A stretch of DNA of 64,000 nucleotides from Rhizobiales bacterium CCH3-A5 (GCA_001556025.1 LSIB01000190.1:107001-171000), one strand, 5' to 3'; shown: positions 9,057-20,325, counted from the first letter of the stretch. Program-made: numbers and translations. Notes: generated by a model not told the origin, from the letters alone.

Positions 9057-10949
9057 TCAGACGGCGACGGTCGCGCCGCGCGACGGGCGGCGACGCCGCG
9101 CATGTGCGGCCAGAAGCGTCAACGCTGCAGGCGTCATCCCCTCGATCCGCGCAGCCTGGGCGATATCAGCCGGGCGTTGGCTCGCCAGTTTCAGCTTGAT
9201 CTCGCTTGACAGTCCGGAAATTCCGTCGAGATCGAGATCGTCGGGCACCTTCAAGGACTGGTCGCGCTGATAGGACTGTATTTCCGCGCTTTGCCGGTCG
9301 AGATAGACCGCATAGATCGCATCTGCCGTCACACGAGACGCGATACCCGGCTCGATCGACCGCAACTCGGGCCAGATCGCCGCAAGCCGGTCGTAGCCGA
9401 TATCCGGATAGGACAGCAGTTGATAGGCGCTGCGCTTCAGGCCGTCATGATTCAACTGCAGACCATAGCCTGCAGCCTGCTGCGGTGTCAGCGACAACCG
9501 GTCCAACTGGTCTCGCAGCCCGGCGATCGCAGCAGAACGCGCCGTGAAAGCCGCCTCGCGCCGACTTTTGACCAGGCCCTGCGCCAATCCGAGCGGCGTA
9601 AGCCGCTCGTCGGCATTGTCGACCCGCAGCGACAGTCTGAACTCGGCTCGCGACGTAAACATTCGATACGGCTCCGTAACGCCGCGCGTGACGAGATCAT
9701 CGACGAGCACGCCGATATAGGATGATGTCCGTTCCAGCACGATCGGCTCGGCCCCACCGGCCTGCCGCGCCGCATTCCATCCTGCCAGCAGCCCCTGCGC
9801 CGCAGCCTCTTCATAGCCGGTCGTACCGTTGATCTGTCCGGCCAGATACAGACCCCCGATTGTGCGGGTCTCCAAGGTGTTCTTCAGCGCGCGCGGATCG
9901 ACGAAATCATATTCGATCGCATAGCCCGGCCGGAGCATCGTCGCGCGCTCCAGACCGGGTATCGTCGCGAGCAAAGCCCGTTGGACGTCCTCCGGCAGCG
10001 AGGTGGAGATGCCGTTTGGATAGACCGTCGGGTCGTCCAGCCCCTCAGGCTCAAGGAATATCTGATGCCCGTCGCGATCGCCGAAGCGCCCGACCTTGTC
10101 CTCGATCGACGGGCAATAGCGCGGGCCGCGACCCTCGATCTGGCCCGAAAACATCGGCGCGCGATGCAGATTGGCGCGGATCAGATCGTGACCTGCCAGC
10201 GTCGTGCGCGTGATCCCGCAGGCGATCTGCGGCGCCGTGATCGCTCCGGTCAGCATCGAGAAGGGCTCGGGGGGATCGTCGCCGGCCTGCATCTCGAGCG
10301 CCGCCCAGTCGATCGTGCGGCCGTCAAGCCTTGGCGGTGTGCCCGTCTTCAATCGACCGAGCGCAAACCCATGCCGCTCCAGCGTGGCCGACAAGCCGAG
10401 CGAAGGCGCTTCGTCGACGCGGCCGGCTGGGATCTTCTGCTCGCCGATGTGGATGAGACCACGCAGGAACGTCCCCGTGGTCAGAATGACCGTTCCGGTA
10501 GCGAATCGACGCGCATCCGACAGGATAACGGCGCAAACCCGGCCGTCCCGCACATCGATGTCGAAGGCCTCGCCGGCGATGAGGTCGAGCCGATCCTGCT
10601 CAGCCAGAAGCTCGCCGATTGCCTTGCGGTACAGCGCCCGGTCGGCTTGGGCTCGTGGGCCGCGCACGGCGGGTCCCTTGCGGCGGTTCAGCATCCGGAA
10701 CTGGATGCCGGCCCGGTCGGCCGCCACGGCCATGACGCCGTCGAGCGCGTCGATCTCGCGGACGAGATGCCCCTTGCCCAGCCCGCCGATCGCCGGATTG
10801 CAGGACATCACGCCGATGGTCTCGGGCTTATGCGTCAGCAGGGCCGTGCGGGCGCCCTGGCGCGCCGACGCCGTCGCGGCCTCGACGCCGGCGTGGCCGC
10901 CGCCGACGACGATGACATCGTACCGCGCCTGTTGATCTTGATGGGACAT
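9057..10949 (-). CDS. mnmG: tRNA uridine-34 carboxymethylaminomethylation enzyme MnmG (GidA)
   Basis: This FAD-dependent enzyme of 630 residues works with MnmE to build the cmnm5 group on wobble uridine 34. The FAD fold starts at [14 protein letters not shown] (about residues 13-26). [23 protein letters not shown] and [15 protein letters not shown] are family signatures, and the C-terminal helical domain that contacts MnmE is complete. It lies between mnmE and rsmG, the standard arrangement, with only 2 bp to rsmG. Confidence 0.98.
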   Translation of the reverse strand: MSHQDQQARYDVIVVGGGHAGVEAATASARQGARTALLTHKPETIGVMSCNPAIGGLGKGHLVREIDALDGVMAVAADRAGIQFRMLNRRKGPAVRGPRAQADRALYRKAIGELLAEQDRLDLIAGEAFDIDVRDGRVCAVILSDARRFATGTVILTTGTFLRGLIHIGEQKIPAGRVDEAPSLGLSATLERHGFALGRLKTGTPPRLDGRTIDWAALEMQAGDDPPEPFSMLTGAITAPQIACGITRTTLAGHDLIRANLHRAPMFSGQIEGRGPRYCPSIEDKVGRFGDRDGHQIFLEPEGLDDPTVYPNGISTSLPEDVQRALLATIPGLERATMLRPGYAIEYDFVDPRALKNTLETRTIGGLYLAGQINGTTGYEEAAAQGLLAGWNAARQAGGAEPIVLERTSSYIGVLVDDLVTRGVTEPYRMFTSRAEFRLSLRVDNADERLTPLGLAQGLVKSRREAAFTARSAAIAGLRDQLDRLSLTPQQAAGYGLQLNHDGLKRSAYQLLSYPDIGYDRLAAIWPELRSIEPGIASRVTADAIYAVYLDRQSAEIQSYQRDQSLKVPDDLDLDGISGLSSEIKLKLASQRPADIAQAARIEGMTPAALTLLAAHARRRRPSRGATVAV

Positions 10950-11005
10950 GGGCTTTGGCTACCCAAGCAAGCGGGCCGGGTCAATCATTCTCGGCCTGCC
11001 GGGCC

Positions 11006-11019
11006 GTTTCACGTGAATC
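11006..11019. promoter_or_regulatory. parS-like site between mnmE and mnmG
   Basis: GTTTCACGTGAATC matches the 14-base parS core at 13 positions. It lies in the 82-bp gap between the mnmG start and the mnmE stop, 4.7 kb from the predicted origin. Confidence 0.7.
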
Positions 11020-11031
11020 AGCGGCTCGACG

Positions 11032-12345
11032 CTACTTGCCGATGCAGAACCCGGAAAAGAGCCGATCGAGCACATCCTCGACATCGACGCGACCGACCAG
11101 CCGCTCGAGCGCGACGACGGCGAGCCTGATGTCCTCGGCCAGCATCTCGGACTGGCCATGCCGCGACGAGGTCATGCGCGTCAGGGCCTCGGCTGCATCG
11201 GAGACGGCGATGCGATGGCGTTCCCGCGTCAGAAGTGCTGGCTCTGTCGCGCCCTCGCCGGACAGTCGGGCGACGATGTTGTCCAGCAGGGCAGGCATGC
11301 CCTCGCCGGTGATCGCCGACACGCCGATCTCGCCAGGCATCACCGAGCCGCACAGGTCCATCTTGGTGGCCACGCCGAGATGCCGCTCGGTTGGGCGCGT
11401 TTGGTTCGGAGGCGAATCGATCGCGCGCAAGGCCAGAACCAGGTCAGCGCGCTCGGCCAGGGCCAAAGCCCGCCTGACGCCCTCGGCCTCGATCGCGTCA
11501 TCGCTCTCTCGAAGCCCCGCGGTATCGATCAGCAGTACCGGCAGACCCGCAAGATCCATCCGTACTTCGATGGCGTCGCGCGTGGTGCCGGGGGTAGCCG
11601 AGACGATCGCGACATCGCGCCGCGCGAGCGCGTTCAGCAGGCTGGACTTGCCGGCATTGGGCGGCCCGGTCAGGACCACGACGAAGCCGTCCCGAACGCG
11701 CTCGCCGCGCTCGAACGACTCCAAAGCCTGCCGCAGGTCGACCAGCACATCTGTCGCCAGCCCGCATGCCTGCTCGATCAGCGGGCCTCCGACATCACCT
11801 TCATCGGAGAAGTCGAGCTCCGCCGCCAGCAGCACCATGGCCTCGATCAGTCTTGCGCGCCAGTGTGCGCAGCGCTCACCAAGCGCGCCATCCATCTGGC
11901 GCAGCGCTTGCCGTCGCTGCCATTCCGTCTCCGAATCGATCAGGTCGGCGAGGCCTTCAACCTCGGCTAGATCGAGCTTGCCGGCCTCAAAAGCGCGCCG
12001 TGTAAATTCACCCGGCTCGGCCAGCCGCATATCCGGCATTGTCGTGAGCTCACTCAGCAGCCTCGCAAGGACCGCGCGCGAGCCATGGATCTGAAACTCG
12101 GCCACGTCCTCGCCGGTGAAGCTAGCAGGCTCGGGAAAGAACAGGACGATCGCGCTGTCGATGATCTCGCCAGCGCGATCTCGCAGCCGGCGCAGGGACG
12201 CTTGACGAGGAACGGGAACCGAACCGCAGATCGTTTCGAGAACGAATCGAACCTGCGGTCCCGAGACACGGATGACCGCGACCCCCGCTCGCCCGCTACC
12301 GGACGAAAGCGCCACGATCGTCGGGTAGGATCGGAGATCGGTCAT
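11032..12345 (-). CDS. mnmE: tRNA modification GTPase MnmE (TrmE)
   Basis: The 437-residue GTPase has an N-terminal tetrahydrofolate-binding domain (TIVALSSGSGRAGVAVIRVSG), a helical domain, and an inserted G domain with GPPNAGKSSLLNAL, then TPGTTRD and DTAGLRES. It ends in FCIGK, the conserved C-x-G-K tail with the essential cysteine. It forms a complex with MnmG for wobble-uridine modification. The length is slightly under the usual 450 but all motifs are present. The upstream gap to rho is 140 bp. Confidence 0.97.
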   Translation of the reverse strand: MTDLRSYPTIVALSSGSGRAGVAVIRVSGPQVRFVLETICGSVPVPRQASLRRLRDRAGEIIDSAIVLFFPEPASFTGEDVAEFQIHGSRAVLARLLSELTTMPDMRLAEPGEFTRRAFEAGKLDLAEVEGLADLIDSETEWQRRQALRQMDGALGERCAHWRARLIEAMVLLAAELDFSDEGDVGGPLIEQACGLATDVLVDLRQALESFERGERVRDGFVVVLTGPPNAGKSSLLNALARRDVAIVSATPGTTRDAIEVRMDLAGLPVLLIDTAGLRESDDAIEAEGVRRALALAERADLVLALRAIDSPPNQTRPTERHLGVATKMDLCGSVMPGEIGVSAITGEGMPALLDNIVARLSGEGATEPALLTRERHRIAVSDAAEALTRMTSSRHGQSEMLAEDIRLAVVALERLVGRVDVEDVLDRLFSGFCIGK

Positions 12346-12485
12346 GGCCTGGCTACCGGCATGACGGTGGTCATACCCGGTGTGACCAGCCGCAAAATCA
12401 AGGCGTTACATGGCCATACCGCAAGCACGACGCAAAGACGCGGGGCCAGCCGTTCGATCCGGCTCATGCCGGAGCGGATACTCGC

Positions 12486-13751
<1,266 letters not shown>

Positions 13752-13818
13752 GGGGCACCTGGATGGTCATTGCGCCTGCGAACGGGCAAGCGCTGGGGAC
13801 TTGGAAGGAAGATCGACA

Positions 13819-13834
13819 GGTCCGGAAACGGACC
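13819..13834. promoter_or_regulatory. Stem-loop with GAAA loop in the rho leader region
   Basis: GGTCCG-GAAA-CGGACC forms a perfect 6-bp stem 68 bp upstream of the rho start. There is no T tract, so it is not an intrinsic terminator. It could be part of the rho mRNA leader, since rho is autoregulated in other bacteria, but this is inference. Confidence 0.3.
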
Positions 13835-13976
13835 AGCGCGAGGGCTGCGCGGCGCGAGCGTCTGCAAAGGCAGTCGGCTCAGGAACCATCGACAACAGGG
13901 AGGACGCTGGAGAAGCGCCATAGCCTGATAGCCCGAATCGCAGCCACGCTCAAGCCGTAAACGACGGCGACCGGCC

Positions 13977-14399
13977 TCAGAACGGCTTCACGACCACGAG
14001 AATGACGATCCCCGCCATCAGCACCGCCGGAACCTCGTTGATGATGCGGTAGAAGCGGCCGGACTTGTCGTTGCGGTCTTCGGCGAAGGCGCGCACGCGG
14101 CCGACGAGATAGCCATGCATGCCTGACATCGCGAGCACGAGCGCGATCTTGCCGTGCAGCCAGCCGCCTTTGAACCCGAAACCGGCCCAGGCGAGGTAAA
14201 GCCCGAGCACCCAGCTCACGATCATCGACGGAGTCATGATGCCGCGCAGCAGCCGGCGCTCCATGATCTTGAAGGTTTCCGATTGCTGCGAGCCCACGGC
14301 TGCATCGACGTGATAGACCATCAGTCGCGGCAGATAGAGCAGGGCCGCCATCCAGGCGATCACCGCCATCACATGGACGGCCTTGGCCCATTCATACAT
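13977..14399 (-). CDS. hemJ: Protoporphyrinogen oxidase HemJ
   Basis: This small integral membrane protein of 140 residues has about four transmembrane helices. It begins MYEWAKAVHVMAVIAWMAALLYLPRLMVYH, with the conserved membrane histidines and LPR motif of HemJ, which oxidises protoporphyrinogen IX in haem synthesis. Its stop-to-start gap to hemE is 9 bp, so hemE-hemJ are one leftward operon and successive functions of the same pathway. Confidence 0.93.
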   Translation of the reverse strand: MYEWAKAVHVMAVIAWMAALLYLPRLMVYHVDAAVGSQQSETFKIMERRLLRGIMTPSMIVSWVLGLYLAWAGFGFKGGWLHGKIALVLAMSGMHGYLVGRVRAFAEDRNDKSGRFYRIINEVPAVLMAGIVILVVVKPF

Positions 14400-14408
14400 G
14401 GCAGCGGC

Positions 14409-15449
14409 TCAGGAACGGACGGCGGCGAGCAGCCGCTCGACATGGGCGATCGGGGTATCGGGCAGAATGCCATGGCCGAGGTTGAAGATGTAGGGTTTGC
14501 CGCCAAACGCCCCTTTGATGGCGGCGACCTCCCGCTCCAACTCCGGCCCCCCGGCACGCAGCACGAGCGGATCGAGATTACCCTGCACCGGCACCAGCGT
14601 CTGGATCGCGTCGCGTGCGAAGCCGCGGTCGATCTCGGATTCGAGCCCCGCCGCATCGACGCCCGTCGCCTCGACGTAAGCCGGAATGAGTTCGCCGGCG
14701 CCGCGCGCAAAGCCGATGATGCGGGCATGGGGATGCACGGCGCGGACACCGTCGACGATGCTCTTCGTCGGCGCGATGCACCAGCGCTTGAAGTCGTCGG
14801 GCCCGAGCGACCCGGCCCAACTGTCGAAGATTTGCACCGCATCAACGCCAGCCGAAATCTGGGCGTTGAGATAGTCGATCGAGGCGGTGACGATCCTGTC
14901 GATGATCGCCTGGAACAGCACGGGGTCGCGCGCGAACAGCGCCTTTGCCGGCTCTTGTCCCGGCGAGCCTCGCCCCGCCACCATATAGGTCGCCACGGTC
15001 CAGGGAGCGCCGCAGAAGCCGATGAAGGCCGTCTCGCGTGGCAGAGCCGCCTTCACCCGCCGAACTGTCTCGATGACCGGCGCCAGCACCACCTCGTCGG
15101 CCTGGTCATGGATTTCGGCAAGCCTCGCCTGGTCGGCGACAGGCTCGAGCCGTGGACCCTCGCCTTCAACGAACCAGAGCTTCTGCCCGAGTGCATGCGG
15201 CACGACGAGAATGTCGGAGAACAGGATGGCCGCATCGAAGCCGAAGCGCCTGATCGGCTGCAGGGTCACCTCGGCAGCCATTTGCGGATTGTAGCAGAGA
15301 TCGAGGAAGCTGCCGGCCTTGGCTCTGAGTTCGCGATATTCAGGCAGATAGCGTCCCGCCTGACGCATCATCCAGATCGGGGGAATGGGAAGCGTTTCGC
15401 CGGACAGCGAGCGCAGGAAGATGGATTCGTCGCGTCTCGCCATGTCCAT
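14409..15449 (-). CDS. hemE: Uroporphyrinogen decarboxylase
   Basis: The 346-residue enzyme decarboxylates uroporphyrinogen III to coproporphyrinogen III. The substrate-site motif PIWMMRQAGRYLPEYRE is near the N-terminus, followed by GFDAAILFSDILVVPHALG and FCGAPWTVATYMVAG. The ATG at 15449 (MDMARRDES) has GGATGGCCGGA just upstream; an ATG at 15443 is also possible. A longer upstream reading would run into the AT-rich palindrome of the predicted origin and is not family-like. In alphaproteobacteria this gene commonly borders the origin. Confidence 0.97.
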   Translation of the reverse strand: MDMARRDESIFLRSLSGETLPIPPIWMMRQAGRYLPEYRELRAKAGSFLDLCYNPQMAAEVTLQPIRRFGFDAAILFSDILVVPHALGQKLWFVEGEGPRLEPVADQARLAEIHDQADEVVLAPVIETVRRVKAALPRETAFIGFCGAPWTVATYMVAGRGSPGQEPAKALFARDPVLFQAIIDRIVTASIDYLNAQISAGVDAVQIFDSWAGSLGPDDFKRWCIAPTKSIVDGVRAVHPHARIIGFARGAGELIPAYVEATGVDAAGLESEIDRGFARDAIQTLVPVQGNLDPLVLRAGGPELEREVAAIKGAFGGKPYIFNLGHGILPDTPIAHVERLLAAVRS

Positions 15450-15467
15450 TCCGGCCATCCACCCCAT

Positions 15468-15488
15468 TCTAAAAGAAAGTCTTTTAGA
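15468..15488. repeat. AT-rich palindrome upstream of hemE
   Basis: TCTAAAAGA and TCTTTTAGA form perfect 9-base arms around a 3-base spacer, 19 bp upstream of the hemE start. It may be a regulator site for hemE or part of the unwinding region of the origin. Confidence 0.6.
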
Positions 15489-15606
15489 GAGAATCTTCTT
15501 TTTTGACTCTTGGAGGGGGGCAAATAGCGCGCCGCAAGATGCTCCACAAGCCATCCACAGGCATGGAGTCGAAAGAGCCGCTGCCGCGACGATCGTCCCG
15601 GAGCGG

Positions 15607-15621
15607 TTAACGGTTTCTTAA
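15607..15621. promoter_or_regulatory. CtrA-type binding site
   Basis: TTAACGGTTTCTTAA is an exact TTAA-N7-TTAA match, the recognition pattern of the cell-cycle regulator CtrA, which represses initiation by binding the Caulobacter origin. Its location in the predicted origin supports the assignment. Confidence 0.75.
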
Positions 15622-15659
15622 CCAATCGGAATCCGGCCGGGCTCCCCGGGCTCCAAAAT

Positions 15660-15673
15660 GATTCACGTGAAAC
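15660..15673. promoter_or_regulatory. parS-like site within the predicted origin
   Basis: GATTCACGTGAAAC differs from the 14-base parS core at one position. That change creates a GATTC (GANTC) sequence, the target of the CcrM methyltransferase. Confidence 0.65.
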
Positions 15674-15759
15674 ATTGCGGCCTGGCCTCGCTCGTTCCGG
15701 TGTGTGGGCAAATCGCCGGGTTATACAGGGCGGCTCCCTGCGCCTCCCTAAGGGCCGAG

Positions 15760-15768
15760 TTGTCCACA
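15760..15768 (+). promoter_or_regulatory. DnaA-like box
   Basis: TTGTCCACA has one mismatch to the TTATCCACA consensus. It is the best DnaA box in the predicted origin and is identical to the one at 9047. Confidence 0.6.
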
Positions 15769-15917
15769 CCTGTCCCAAAGCCGACCCGACGATTCCCGAC
15801 GAGCGCCGGAACCGCCATCGCCGCAATGGCTTGCGACGACGCGGTCAGCAAATCCGGTTTCCTCCCACGCCGGGGATGGTCTAGAGCTTGCGGCCGTGCC
15901 TGAACCGGGGAGCCGCC

Positions 15918-16748
15918 GTGGCCCGCAATTACTTCCACCTTCATCTCGTCTCCGACGCCACCGGCGAGACGTTGATCGCGGTCAGCCGCGCGGCGGCGGC
16001 GCAATACGAGACCGTCTCGGCGATCGAGCATGTCTATCCGCTGGTGCGCTCGGAGGCGCAGCTCGCCCGCGTGCTCGCCGAGATCGAGGCCTCGCCCGGC
16101 GTCGTGCTCTACACGCTCGTCGAGCCGGAATGGTCGCAGCGGCTGGAAAATTTCTGCAGGGAGCTCGGGTGCCCGTGCCTGTCGGTGCTGCAGCCCGTGC
16201 TCTCGCTGTTCCAGTCCTATCTCGGCCAGGCCTCAGCACCGAAGCCCGGCGCACAGCATGTGCTCAACGCCGAATATTTCCGCCGCATCGATGCGATGAA
16301 CTACACCCTTCTCCATGATGACGGTCAGCTTGGCGGCGATCTCGAAAACGCCGACATCATCCTGGTCGGCATCAGCCGGACCTCGAAGACGCCGACCTCG
16401 ATCTATCTCGCCAATCGCGGCATCAAGACCGCCAATGTGCCGCTTGTGCCCAATGTACCGCTGCCGCCCGAGCTGGAGCGGGTGAAGAAGCCGCTGATCG
16501 TCGGCCTCGTCGCCAGCGCGGACCGCATCCTCCAGATCAGGCAGAACCGTCTGCTCTCGCTCAAGGCCGATGACGAGACGCCCTATGTCGACCCCGATTC
16601 CGTCGCCGACGAGGTCGCACAGTCGCGCCGGCTCTGCGCGCGCAAGGGCTGGCCGGTGATTGACGTCACCCGCCGCTCGATCGAGGAGACGGCGGCTGCC
16701 ATCCTCGATCTGCTGCGCGACCACCGGATGAAGTTCATCGCGACATGA
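15918..16748 (+). CDS. Pyruvate, phosphate dikinase regulatory protein (DUF299/RP001 family)
   Basis: The 276-residue protein belongs to the bifunctional kinase/pyrophosphorylase family that inactivates or reactivates PPDK or PEP synthase by threonine phosphorylation. [19 protein letters not shown] is the typical N-terminus, and [15 protein letters not shown] is the P-loop-like nucleotide site. The GTG at 15918 preceded by GGGGAG is chosen; an earlier TTG at 15888 would add ten non-conserved residues. It is the first gene to the right of the origin and overlaps maf by 4 bp. Confidence 0.95.
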   Translation: MARNYFHLHLVSDATGETLIAVSRAAAAQYETVSAIEHVYPLVRSEAQLARVLAEIEASPGVVLYTLVEPEWSQRLENFCRELGCPCLSVLQPVLSLFQSYLGQASAPKPGAQHVLNAEYFRRIDAMNYTLLHDDGQLGGDLENADIILVGISRTSKTPTSIYLANRGIKTANVPLVPNVPLPPELERVKKPLIVGLVASADRILQIRQNRLLSLKADDETPYVDPDSVADEVAQSRRLCARKGWPVIDVTRRSIEETAAAILDLLRDHRMKFIAT

Positions 16749-17371
16749 GCGCCGCATTCGGGCTTTGGCTGCCGGCGCAGCCGCTCCTGCTCGCCTCGGG
16801 CAGCGCGACGCGGCGCGAGATGCTGGCCGCGGCAGGTGTTCCCGTCGAGGCCGACAAACCTGATATCGACGAACGGGCGCTCGAGGCCCGGCTTGTCGCG
16901 GCCGGCGCAACCTCGGGCGAAATCGCCCAGGCGCTCGCCTTGGAGAAGGCCCGCATCGTCTCGCTGCGCGCGCCTGGCCGCATCGTTCTCGGCGCGGACC
17001 AGACCCTAAGCTGCGACGGACAACGCTTCCACAAGCCCGCCGACGAGGCCGCCGCGCGGGCGCAGCTTGCGGCGCTGTCGGGCAAGGCTCACAGCCTTCA
17101 CTCGGCCTTCGCGATCGTCCTAGACGGCGCGGTTTTGACAAAGGGCGTCGCCGTGGCGCGGCTGACCATGCGCAGCCTTTCACCCGACTTCATCGCAGCC
17201 TATGTCGCCGCCGCCGGCGCTGCCGTGACCACGAGCGTCGGCGGCTATCAGATCGAAGGCCTCGGCGCGCAGCTTTTCGAGACGATAGAGGGCGACCATT
17301 TCACCATTCTCGGATTGCCGCTATTGCCGGTGCTCGCCGCGCTGCGCGCGGTCGATTGCCTCGTCCGCTAG
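16745..17371 (+). CDS. maf: Maf-family nucleotide pyrophosphatase
   Basis: The 208-residue house-cleaning pyrophosphatase hydrolyses modified or non-canonical nucleoside triphosphates. The motif [17 protein letters not shown] (S-x-S-x-R-R) and the catalytic [12 protein letters not shown] are visible, and [17 protein letters not shown] is the usual C-terminal motif. The start overlaps the previous stop (ATGA), and aroE begins 17 bp after its end. The exact substrate preference is not predictable from what I can see. Confidence 0.92.
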   Translation: MSAAFGLWLPAQPLLLASGSATRREMLAAAGVPVEADKPDIDERALEARLVAAGATSGEIAQALALEKARIVSLRAPGRIVLGADQTLSCDGQRFHKPADEAAARAQLAALSGKAHSLHSAFAIVLDGAVLTKGVAVARLTMRSLSPDFIAAYVAAAGAAVTTSVGGYQIEGLGAQLFETIEGDHFTILGLPLLPVLAALRAVDCLVR

Positions 17372-17388
17372 ACCCGGTTCGCCCGCAC

Positions 17389-18228
17389 ATGCCCATCTCC
17401 CCCCGCTGCTTCGTCGTCGGCCACCCCGTCGCGCATTCTCGCTCGCCGCTGATCCATGGCGGCTGGATCGCCGAGCACGGCCTGTCGGGCAGCTATGAGC
17501 GGATCGACGTCGCGCCCGCCGATCTTCCGGCCTTCATGGCGCGGCTGCGCTCGGGCGAACTCACAGGCGGCAATGTCACGGTGCCGCACAAGGAGGCGGT
17601 GATGCCCCTGCTCGACCAGATCGGCGAAGCTGCGCGCGCCATCGGCGCGGTCAATACGCTCTGGTGCGAGGGTGAACGTCTTTGCGGCGACAACACCGAT
17701 GCGGCCGGTTTTCTCAGCCATCTGGACGCCTGCGTCCCCGGCTGGAATGCGCGCACCGATACCGCGCTGGTCATCGGCGCGGGCGGTGCGGCGCGGGCGG
17801 TCTGCCATGGCCTGAAGGCGCGCGGTCTCACCCGCATCGTTCTGGTCAACCGCAACCCGGCGCGGGCGCAGGATCTGGCGGCCGCCTTCGGCTCGCCGTT
17901 GCAGGCGCGAAGCTGGGTGGAACTGCCGGCACTCGTCGGCGAGGCCGGGCTGATCGTCAACACGACCTCGCTGGGCATGCATGGCCAGCCGCCGCTCTCT
18001 CTCGACCTTGCGGCCCTGCGCCCCGGCACGATCGTCGACGACATCATCTATGTGCCGTTGAAGACGGCGCTGCTCGACGAGGCGCAGCGGCGCGGCGGCA
18101 TCCCTGTCGATGGACTCGGCATGCTCCTGCACCAGGCCGTTCCGGGTTTCTCGCGCTGGTTCGGCGTGACGCCGACGGTGACGCCGGCGCTGCGCGCGAG
18201 ACTAGAGGCCGATATCCTCGGGCACTGA
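17389..18228 (+). CDS. aroE: Shikimate dehydrogenase
   Basis: This NADPH-dependent reductase of 279 residues acts in aromatic amino-acid synthesis. Shikimate-binding [15 protein letters not shown] is at the N-terminus and [10 protein letters not shown] carries the catalytic lysine. [20 protein letters not shown] follows, and [13 protein letters not shown] is the dinucleotide-binding loop. The ATG at 17389 gives a normal N-terminus ([13 protein letters not shown]). It belongs to the maf-aroE-coaE-dnaQ run conserved in Hyphomicrobiales. Confidence 0.96.
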   Translation: MPISPRCFVVGHPVAHSRSPLIHGGWIAEHGLSGSYERIDVAPADLPAFMARLRSGELTGGNVTVPHKEAVMPLLDQIGEAARAIGAVNTLWCEGERLCGDNTDAAGFLSHLDACVPGWNARTDTALVIGAGGAARAVCHGLKARGLTRIVLVNRNPARAQDLAAAFGSPLQARSWVELPALVGEAGLIVNTTSLGMHGQPPLSLDLAALRPGTIVDDIIYVPLKTALLDEAQRRGGIPVDGLGMLLHQAVPGFSRWFGVTPTVTPALRARLEADILGH

Positions 18229-18254
18229 TTCGGGCGCGAACGATCTGGGAGCGC

Positions 18255-18878
18255 ATGACCTTCATCCTCGGACTGACCGGCTCGATCGGCATGGGCAAAT
18301 CGACCACCTCGGGGCTGTTCCGGGAGCGGGGCATAGCCGTGCATGATGCGGACGCCGCCGTGCATGGCCTTTATCGCGGCCGGGCCGTCGCTCCGATCGA
18401 GCAGGCGTTTCCCGGCGTGGTGCGCGACGGCGCGGTCGATCGCGGCCTTCTCTCGGCCGCCGTGCTCGGCAAGCCCGACGCGCTGGCCCGGCTGGAGGCG
18501 ATTATCCACCCACTCGTGCGCGAGGAGGAAGAGGCCTTTCTCGCGCGCTGCCGGCAGGCAGGCGCTGGCGTCGCTGTGCTCGACGTTCCGCTGCTGCTGG
18601 AGACCGGCGGGGAGGGCCGCTGCGACGCCGTGCTCGTCGTCACGGCTCCCGCCGAGATTCAGAAGGCCCGCGTGCTGGCCCGTCCCGAGATGACGGAGGA
18701 CAAGTTCGCGGCGATCCTCGCCCGCCAGATGCCGGACGCTGAAAAGCGCCGGCGCGCCCATTTCCTTGTGGACTCAGGCCAGGGCCTCATGGCGGCGCGG
18801 CGTCAGGTCGGCTCTATCCTGAGGCTGCTCGCCGGCCGTCCCGGCCGGGTCCACAGGGCGGAAGCAGGCCATGCGTGA
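18255..18878 (+). CDS. coaE: Dephospho-CoA kinase
   Basis: The 207-residue enzyme phosphorylates dephospho-CoA in the last step of coenzyme A synthesis. The P-loop is in [49 protein letters not shown] and [16 protein letters not shown] are family motifs. The ATG at 18255 places the P-loop at the usual position. The gene overlaps dnaQ by 8 bp. Confidence 0.95.
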   Translation: MTFILGLTGSIGMGKSTTSGLFRERGIAVHDADAAVHGLYRGRAVAPIEQAFPGVVRDGAVDRGLLSAAVLGKPDALARLEAIIHPLVREEEEAFLARCRQAGAGVAVLDVPLLLETGGEGRCDAVLVVTAPAEIQKARVLARPEMTEDKFAAILARQMPDAEKRRRAHFLVDSGQGLMAARRQVGSILRLLAGRPGRVHRAEAGHA

Positions 18879-19584
18879 AATCGTCCTCGACACCGAGACC
18901 ACCGGAGTCGATGCCAATGCCGGCGACCGCATCGTCGAGATCGGCTGCGTCGAACTCGTCAACCACTGCCCGAGCGGCCGCAGCTTCCATTGCTATCTCA
19001 ACCCGCAGCGGCCGATGTCGGAGGGCGCGTTCAGGGTCCACGGTCTGTCGGATGCGTTTCTCGCCGACAAGCCGCTCTTCGCGGCTGTCGCCGACGAATT
19101 CGAAAGCTTTATCGCCGACGCCAGGCTGGTGATCCACAACGCGGCCTTCGATATCGGCTTCCTCAACATGGAGCTGAAGCGGATCGGGCGCGGACCGCTC
19201 GAGCAGGCCCGCGTCGTCGATACGCTGGCGATGGCGCGCCGCAAGCACCCCGGCGCCGGCAACAGCCTTGATGCGCTCTGCAGCCGCTACGGTATCGACA
19301 ACACCCGCCGGACTAAGCACGGCGCATTGCTCGACGCCGAGATCCTGGCGGAAGTCTATATCGAGCTGATCGGCGGCAAGCAGACCTCGCTTGGCCTCGG
19401 TGCGATCAGCGGAAGCCAGAGCAGCGGCGGGCTCGGCGGCGTCGCGCTGGAGCGGCCGCAGCGTCTGCGCCCGCTTGCGCCCCGTCTCGATCCGGCGGCG
19501 ATCGCGGCGCACGAAGCCTTCGTGCGCACGCTCGGCAAGACGCCGCTGTGGGCCGGCTATCTCGGCCTGGCCGAGGAGGCCTGA
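18871..19584 (+). CDS. dnaQ: DNA polymerase III epsilon subunit (proofreading exonuclease)
   Basis: This DEDDh 3'-5' exonuclease of 237 residues proofreads for DNA polymerase III. Exo I is in [11 protein letters not shown], Exo II in [16 protein letters not shown], and Exo III in [18 protein letters not shown] with the catalytic His and Asp. A C-terminal tail of about 50 residues probably binds the alpha subunit. It is translationally linked to coaE and ends convergently, 10 bp from the TerC-type gene. Confidence 0.95.
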   Translation: MREIVLDTETTGVDANAGDRIVEIGCVELVNHCPSGRSFHCYLNPQRPMSEGAFRVHGLSDAFLADKPLFAAVADEFESFIADARLVIHNAAFDIGFLNMELKRIGRGPLEQARVVDTLAMARRKHPGAGNSLDALCSRYGIDNTRRTKHGALLDAEILAEVYIELIGGKQTSLGLGAISGSQSSGGLGGVALERPQRLRPLAPRLDPAAIAAHEAFVRTLGKTPLWAGYLGLAEEA

Positions 19585-19593
19585 GCCGAGGGC

Positions 19594-20325
19594 TCAGACC
19601 TTCTTGCGGCGGGTCAGCATGTTGAGCCCCTCGATCGCCGCCGAGAAGGCCATCGCCGCATAGATATAGCCCTTGGGCACATGCGCGCCGAACCCTTCGG
19701 CAATCAGCGTGCCGCCGATCATCAGCAGGAAGCCGAGCGCCAGCATCACGATGGTCGGATTCTTCTCGATGAAGCGGGCCAGCGGGTTGGCCGCCAGCAG
19801 CATCACCAGAACGGCGAAGATGACGGCGATGACCATCACCGGGATGTGTTCGGTCATGCCAACGGCGGTGATGATCGAGTCGATCGAGAAGACGAGGTCG
19901 AGCAGCAGGATCTGGACGATCACGCCGCCAAATGTGACCGTCGCGGCCCGACCGCCGTCGAACACGTCGGGGCCGTGGTCGGGATCGACCTTGTGATGGA
20001 TTTCCTTGGTCGCCTTCCAGACCAGGAACAGGCCGCCGGCGATCAGGATCAGGTCGCGCCAGGAGAAGGCCTTTCCGAACACCGAGATCACCGGCTCGGT
20101 CAGGGTGACGATGATCGCGACCGTCGATAGCAGGCCGAGCCGCAGCACCAGCGCCAGCCCGATGCCGATCTTGCGGCCGCGCTCGCGCTGATGCTCCGGC
20201 AGCTTGTTGGTCAGGATCGAGATGAAAATCAGGTTGTCGATGCCAAGCACCACCTCCATGGCGATCAGTGCCCCGAGCGCCGCCCAGACGGCGGGGTCGG
20301 CAGCAAGCGTCATCAGATGGTCCAT
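19594..20325 (-). CDS. TerC-family integral membrane protein
   Basis: The 243-residue, multi-helix membrane protein is of the TerC (LysE-fold) family, whose members are linked to metal-ion export or to tellurite resistance operons. The N-terminal helix with [15 protein letters not shown] and the later [17 protein letters not shown] carry the paired acidic motifs of the family. The ATG at 20325 has AGGAGA 8 bp upstream. No ter genes are nearby, so tellurite resistance should not be assumed; a manganese or other metal role is possible. Confidence 0.9.
   Translation of the reverse strand: MDHLMTLAADPAVWAALGALIAMEVVLGIDNLIFISILTNKLPEHQRERGRKIGIGLALVLRLGLLSTVAIIVTLTEPVISVFGKAFSWRDLILIAGGLFLVWKATKEIHHKVDPDHGPDVFDGGRAATVTFGGVIVQILLLDLVFSIDSIITAVGMTEHIPVMVIAVIFAVLVMLLAANPLARFIEKNPTIVMLALGFLLMIGGTLIAEGFGAHVPKGYIYAAMAFSAAIEGLNMLTRRKKV

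Larger units (their letters stand above)
15450..15917. other. Predicted chromosomal replication origin (oriC)
   Basis: This 468-bp gap between divergent hemE and the PPDK-regulator gene has no convincing coding sequence. It holds an AT-rich stretch with a palindrome (15468-15488) and a CtrA-type TTAA-N7-TTAA site (15607-15621). DnaA-like boxes are TTGTCCACA at 15760 (one mismatch) plus weaker ones at 15540, 15551 and, reversed, 15703 (two mismatches each). GANTC sites lie at 15491, 15505, 15566, 15660 and 15791, and a parS-like palindrome at 15660. The hemE/RP001-type neighbours match the origin of Caulobacter and other alphaproteobacteria. Genes on both sides mostly point away from it. Confidence 0.85.

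Noticed and set aside
15721..15729. TTATACAGG as a DnaA box in the origin
   Set aside because: It has three mismatches to TTATCCACA, more than I would accept for a box.
19594..20325. Tellurite-resistance function for the TerC-family gene
   Set aside because: No terA, terB, terD or terE genes are near; the family includes general metal transporters.
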